From positions 1 through 16,100 of the forward strand of contig JAEYAG010000098.1 in the NCBI GenBank assembly GCA_023451265.1: a DNA stretch of 16,100 nucleotides, written 5' to 3'. Position numbers and translations under genes: made by a program. This document shows, piece after piece, positions 13,009 through 16,100 of this stretch. The DNA comes from Actinomycetes bacterium (GTDB lineage Bacteria; Actinomycetota; Actinomycetes; Actinomycetales; Microbacteriaceae). Position 1 is the stretch's first letter, and every line of letters starts with the position of its first letter. The notes beneath the pieces were generated by a model, which was not told the origin of the DNA, did no database searches, and saw only the letters and a list, made by a program, of their open reading frames with translations.

Positions 13009-13200
13009 TCAGCCGCCGGGGAAGAAGTTCAGCAGGCCGATGACGGAGAGGGAAACGGCCACGAACGCGCCGATCATCCACCAGGCGCTGATCTGATGGC
13101 CTTCCGGCAGGCGTCGGCGCAACAGCACGTCCGGTCGCCGCGCGGGGTCGACGGGAACCGCGATCTGCCCCGTTCTCGGACTGCTCGATGCTGCGGACAC
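13009..13200 (-). CDS. Small single-pass membrane protein, 63 residues
   Basis: A 63-residue protein: a polar, basic N-terminal half (TGQIAVPVDPARRPDVLLRR) followed by one hydrophobic helix (about 40-59, WWMIGAFVAVSLSVIGLLNF) and a short FFPGG end. The charge distribution suggests the N-terminus stays in the cytoplasm. GTG 13200 is the only reasonable start in frame. It is convergent with rmuC (36 bases between stops). No function is known to me. The length and composition look like a real conserved small actinobacterial membrane protein rather than a shadow frame. Confidence 0.65.
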   Translation of the reverse strand: MSAASSSPRTGQIAVPVDPARRPDVLLRRRLPEGHQISAWWMIGAFVAVSLSVIGLLNFFPGG

Positions 13201-13312
13201 TGTGACCCCCGGATTGCGTGATGCGAACGTGTCGCCGGTGACACCGCCTCACATTCTGCCAGACGCACCCCTCGTTGTCCCTGGAGGCACCCCGGGAAAA
13301 GGCGTCAGCCGG

Positions 13313-14302
13313 TCACAGCCATTTCGAGGTGAGGTGCTCGGAGGAGATCCGCCGCAGCGTCCCCGAGGCGCCGCGCAGCACCACGCTCTCGGTGTAGACG
13401 AAGTCGCCGTCGCGACGCACGCCCGCCACGAGTTCGCCGTTGGTGACACCGGTGGCGACGAAGACCGTGTTCTTGCCGGTGACGAGTTCGTCAGCCTCGT
13501 AGACGTAGTCGTCCAGGCGCAGGCCGGCGTCGATTCCGCGCTGCTTCTCGTCGTCGTCCCGGGGCCACAGCCGCCCCTGGATGTGACCGCCCAGCGCCTT
13601 GATCGCGCACGCCGTGGCAACACCCTCCGGACTGCCCCCCACCCCGATGCACATGTCGGTGCGGGCGTTGTGCCGCGCTGCGTTGATGCCGCCGGCGACG
13701 TCGCCGTCGCTCATCAGGCGGGTTCCGGCACCGGCTTCGCGGATCTCGTCGATGAGACGGGCGTGGCGCGGGCGGTGCAGCACCGACACTACAAGCTCTT
13801 CGACGGGCTTGCCCAGCGCCTTCGCGAGGCGGCGGATGTTCTCCCCGACGGGAAGGCGGATGTCGACGACCCCGACGCCGGCGGGGCCGGTGACGATCTT
13901 GTCCATGTAGAACACGCTCGAGGCGTCGAGCATCGTGCCCCGGTCCGAGACGGCGAGCACGGACAGGGCGTTGTTGCGCCCCTCCGCAGTGAGTGAGGTG
14001 CCGTCGATGGGGTCGACGGCGACGTCGCACTGCGGGCCGCGGCCGGTACCGACGTGCTCGCCGTTGAACAGCATGGGCGCGTTGTCCTTCTCACCCTCGC
14101 CGATGACGATCACGCCGTCGAAGTTGACGGTCGTGAGGAAGGCGCGCATCGCGTCGACGGCGGCCCCGTCGGCGAGTTCCTTCTGCCCGCGGCCGATGTA
14201 GGGCACCGAGCGGATCGCCGCCGCCTCGGTCGCGCGCACCAGTTCGAGTGCGAGGTTGCGGTCGGGGTGCAGAGGACTCATGTCCGCGCTCAGGCTCACC
14301 AT
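13313..14302 (-). CDS. glpX: Class II fructose-1,6-bisphosphatase (GlpX type)
   Basis: A 329-residue GlpX homologue that hydrolyses fructose 1,6-bisphosphate to fructose 6-phosphate in gluconeogenesis. It belongs to the lithium-sensitive phosphatase superfamily. Metal-site motifs are visible: GEGEKDNAPM (68-77) and DPIDGT (97-102). VFYMDKIVTGPAG, SDGDVAGGINAA and GVGGSPEGVATACAIKALGG are strongly GlpX-like. The likely start is ATG 14302, since TAGGCT (plus-strand 14309-14314) lies six bases upstream, as in leaderless messages. ATG 14281 (MSPLHPDRNLALELVRAT) is the start used in many annotations and would give 322 residues. It is transcribed divergently from fba, so the aldolase and the phosphatase acting on the same metabolite share one intergenic region. 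Confidence 0.97.
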   Translation of the reverse strand: MVSLSADMSPLHPDRNLALELVRATEAAAIRSVPYIGRGQKELADGAAVDAMRAFLTTVNFDGVIVIGEGEKDNAPMLFNGEHVGTGRGPQCDVAVDPIDGTSLTAEGRNNALSVLAVSDRGTMLDASSVFYMDKIVTGPAGVGVVDIRLPVGENIRRLAKALGKPVEELVVSVLHRPRHARLIDEIREAGAGTRLMSDGDVAGGINAARHNARTDMCIGVGGSPEGVATACAIKALGGHIQGRLWPRDDDEKQRGIDAGLRLDDYVYEADELVTGKNTVFVATGVTNGELVAGVRRDGDFVYTESVVLRGASGTLRRISSEHLTSKWL

Positions 14303-14489
14303 GCCGCCAGCCTAGGCCGCGGGCGCCGTCCCCGTGCAGGATTCCGGTCGCGCGTGCGCGAAGGATCGGCAGTTCTTTCCGCGCTGGCAAGCGCCCCGCA
14401 CGCGCGTTTTGCCCGGCGACCCCCGCCCCGGCCGGCGGCGTGCTTCGCTAGGCTGAGCGTGCAATCGCCGCAGAACGTCAGGAGCAGAA
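14303..14489. promoter_or_regulatory. Divergent glpX / fba promoter region
   Basis: Two copies of the same -10 hexamer TAGGCT face outward: minus-strand at plus-coordinates 14309-14314 (six bases from glpX ATG) and plus-strand at 14449-14454 (leader of about 28 bases before fba). AGGAG (14480-14484) five bases before ATG 14490 is the fba ribosome binding site. No clear -35 matches and no obvious operator dyad were found in the 187 bp. Confidence 0.6.
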
Positions 14490-15521
14490 ATGCCAGTCGC
14501 AACCCCCGAGCAGTACGCCGAGATGCTGGACAAGGCGAAGGCGGGCGGATACGCCTTCCCCGCGATCAACGCCGCCAGCTCGCAGTCGATCAACGCCGTG
14601 CTGCAGGGCCTCACCGAAGCAGGCTCCGACGGCATCATCCAGGTCACCACCGGCGGCGCCGACTACTTCGCCGGGCACACGGTCAAGGGCCGCGCCACTG
14701 GCGCCATCGCGTTCGCGAAGTTCGCCACCGAGGTCGCCAAGAACTACCCCATCACGGTCGCCCTTCACACCGACCACTGCCCGAAGCCGGCGCTCGAAGA
14801 CTTCGTGCTGCCGCTGATCGCGGCATCCGAGGAAGAGGTCAAGGCCGGGCGCAACCCGATCTTCCAGTCCCACATGTGGGACGGCTCGGCCGTGCCCCTG
14901 GACGAGAACATCGAGATCGCGAAGGAGCTGCTCCCGCGCATCAAGGCGATCAACGCGATCCTCGAGGTGGAGATCGGCGTCGTGGGCGGTGAAGAGGACG
15001 GCGTCAAGCACGAGGGCACCAACGACGCGCTGTACACGACCACCGGTGACGTCGCGAAGTTCGTCGAGGCGCTGGGTCTCGGCGAGAACGGCCGCTACCT
15101 CGCGGCGCTGACTTTCGGCAACGTGCACGGCGTCTACAAGCCGGGCAACGTGAAGCTGCGCCCCGAGCTGCTCGGTGAGATCCAGGCCGGTATCGCGGAG
15201 AAGTTCGGCACGGGCCCCAAGCCCCTCGACCTCGTCTTCCACGGCGGCAGCGGCTCGACCCCCGAGGAGATAGCGACGGCCGTCGCGAACGGCGTCGTGA
15301 AGATGAATATCGACACCGACACGCAGTACGCCTTCACCCGCTCGGTCGCGGACTTCATGTTCCGCAACTACGACGGCGTCCTGAAGGTCGACGGCGAAGT
15401 GGGCAACAAGAAGGCCTACGACCCACGCGCCTGGGGCAAGATCGCCGAATCCGCGATGGCTGCCCGCGTGGTCGAGGCCACGCAGCAGCTGGGCTCTGCG
15501 GGTCACTCGATCAGCGCCTGA
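14490..15521 (+). CDS. fba: Class II fructose-bisphosphate aldolase
   Basis: A 343-residue zinc-dependent aldolase that cleaves fructose 1,6-bisphosphate to dihydroxyacetone phosphate and glyceraldehyde 3-phosphate. Catalytic Asp95 and zinc ligand His96 are in ALHTDHCPKP. The conserved EVEIGVVGGEEDGV follows. Zinc ligands His213 and His251 are in FGNVHGVY and VFHGGSGS. DYFAGHTVKG, KLRPELL and VKMNIDTDTQYAFTR are typical of the FbaA (class IIA) subgroup. The start is fixed by AGGAG five bases upstream. It is expected to be highly expressed: strong ribosome binding site, near-uniform G/C third positions and a strong terminator after the gene. It is divergent from glpX. Confidence 0.97.
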   Translation: MPVATPEQYAEMLDKAKAGGYAFPAINAASSQSINAVLQGLTEAGSDGIIQVTTGGADYFAGHTVKGRATGAIAFAKFATEVAKNYPITVALHTDHCPKPALEDFVLPLIAASEEEVKAGRNPIFQSHMWDGSAVPLDENIEIAKELLPRIKAINAILEVEIGVVGGEEDGVKHEGTNDALYTTTGDVAKFVEALGLGENGRYLAALTFGNVHGVYKPGNVKLRPELLGEIQAGIAEKFGTGPKPLDLVFHGGSGSTPEEIATAVANGVVKMNIDTDTQYAFTRSVADFMFRNYDGVLKVDGEVGNKKAYDPRAWGKIAESAMAARVVEATQQLGSAGHSISA

Positions 15522-15553
15522 TTCCGCGCGCCGCGCGTTCGCGCGGTCGAAAG

Positions 15554-15595
15554 CAGCATGCGCGCCCGATTGTGTCGGGCGTGCATGCTGTTTTC
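15554..15595 (+). terminator. Intrinsic terminator of fba
   Basis: A 16-bp stem (15554-15569 with 15575-15590, one G-U pair) around the five-base loop TTGTG, followed by TTTTC. It starts 33 bases after the fba stop. The best-formed rho-independent terminator in the window. The left flank AA before the stem can extend pairing into the T run. Confidence 0.85.
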
Positions 15596-15667
15596 TGGCG
15601 CGCATGCCGCGGCGCCCCGGGTCCCGCAGGAGCAGGCGGGCGGATGCCGAGTCTCACGGCGCGGGCG

Positions 15668-16100
15668 CTACGCGCCGAAGTGGCTCGCGACGGCGGGGTC
15701 TCCCAGCAGCGGGACCGTCAGGCAGATGCTCGCGATCACGAAGGTGACGATCGCGCCGACCAGCGGGATCCACCAGCTGAGGCGACGTGCCACGAGCGAA
15801 CGCCAGGCCGTGACGGCGGTGGCGACCCAGCCCACGACGAACACGACGGCACCGATGCGTCCCCAGAGGTCCCCCTGCGCGGTGTTGGTGAACGTCTCGT
15901 CGATACCGGCGACCTGCATCCAGGTCTGCGCAAAGTCGGTGAAGTGCCACAGCTGCGGCACGGCGCTCAGCACGGTCACCAGACCGTAAGCGAGCAGCGC
16001 GACCGTGATGATGCGGTCGGCGGGGCGCGTCGGGCGCGCCGCCGCGGTCGTCGGACGCGCCGCCGACGGATGCGCCGGCGCCGCGGGCGGTGCCGCGACG
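15668..16100 (-). CDS. DUF6264-like membrane protein (N-terminus off the right edge)
   Basis: The frame is open from base 16099 to the TAG at 15668, giving 143 residues and continuing past the window. The visible part begins with an Ala/Pro/Arg-rich cytoplasmic tail (about 28 residues), then a membrane segment IITVALLAYGLVTVLSAV, an extracytoplasmic stretch (PQLWHFTDFAQTWMQVAGIDETFTN), a second segment around GAVVFVVGWVATAVTAW, a basic turn VARRLSW, and a third segment PLVGAIVTFVIASICLTVPLL ending DPAVASHFGA. This layout matches small actinobacterial membrane proteins I recall as DUF6264. An internal GTG at 15979 would give a shorter protein but would cut the first membrane segment, so a start beyond the edge is preferred. 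Function unknown. Confidence 0.7.
   Translation of the reverse strand, partial: VAAPPAAPAHPSAARPTTAAARPTRPADRIITVALLAYGLVTVLSAVPQLWHFTDFAQTWMQVAGIDETFTNTAQGDLWGRIGAVVFVVGWVATAVTAWRSLVARRLSWWIPLVGAIVTFVIASICLTVPLLGDPAVASHFGA

Noticed and set aside
1..16100. CRISPR arrays, tRNA or rRNA genes, insertion sequences, riboswitches
   Set aside because: No regularly spaced repeats of CRISPR type, no cloverleaf or rRNA signatures, no transposase or integrase motifs and no known riboswitch core were recognised.

Overview
The window is high-GC DNA (roughly 70% by eye) with GTG/ATG starts, strong GC3 bias, several leaderless-looking starts behind TANNNT -10 boxes, and a very frequent GGATGCCG/CGGCATCC octamer. 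Together with the gene content (YchF, class II Fba, GlpX, RmuC, DUF1345 and DUF6264-like proteins) this suggests a Gram-positive actinobacterium, most likely Microbacteriaceae and Microbacterium-like. The assignment rests on style and protein similarity recalled from memory, not on a search.

Layout. 1-4273: a half-size ABC exporter (running off the left edge) and a DUF1345 membrane protein on the minus strand, divergent from a DHA2-type MFS efflux pump. 4362-5711: a redox/stress-flavoured group, namely a carboxymuconolactone-decarboxylase/AhpD-like protein, a 39-residue protein with a CCGGGCC tail on the opposite strand, and a DJ-1/PfpI-like protein. A 46-bp perfect palindrome, probably a bidirectional terminator, separates this from an alpha/beta hydrolase whose nucleophile serine is alanine. 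A G-rich 23-bp tandem repeat follows, then the 5' part of a LysR-type HTH gene.

6850-8950 is the accessory part and the most interesting one. It lies between the broken LysR-like gene and the 3' end of ychF and holds a frameshifted gene remnant, a VapBC-type toxin-antitoxin pair, a 61-codon ORF and a P-loop kinase-like gene with visibly lower GC. These modules are separated by extra copies of the last 17-33 bp of ychF (encoding VVEFRFNV or a variant, most with their own stop codon) at about 7309, 8303, 8903 and 8926, in addition to the real ychF end at 8951. I read this as serial integration of small gene cassettes at the 3' end of ychF, each reconstructing the end of the gene. No recombinase is visible in the window.

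8951-16100 is core-like: ychF and a SAM methyltransferase (minus), a DEDDh exonuclease and RmuC (plus, both nuclease-related), a small membrane protein, then divergent glpX (class II fructose-1,6-bisphosphatase) and fba (class II aldolase), which act on the same metabolite in gluconeogenesis and glycolysis. A good intrinsic terminator follows fba. The window ends inside a DUF6264-like membrane protein on the minus strand. No rRNA, tRNA, CRISPR array, transposase or integrase was seen. No stretch longer than 300 bases lacks a gene or gene remnant.
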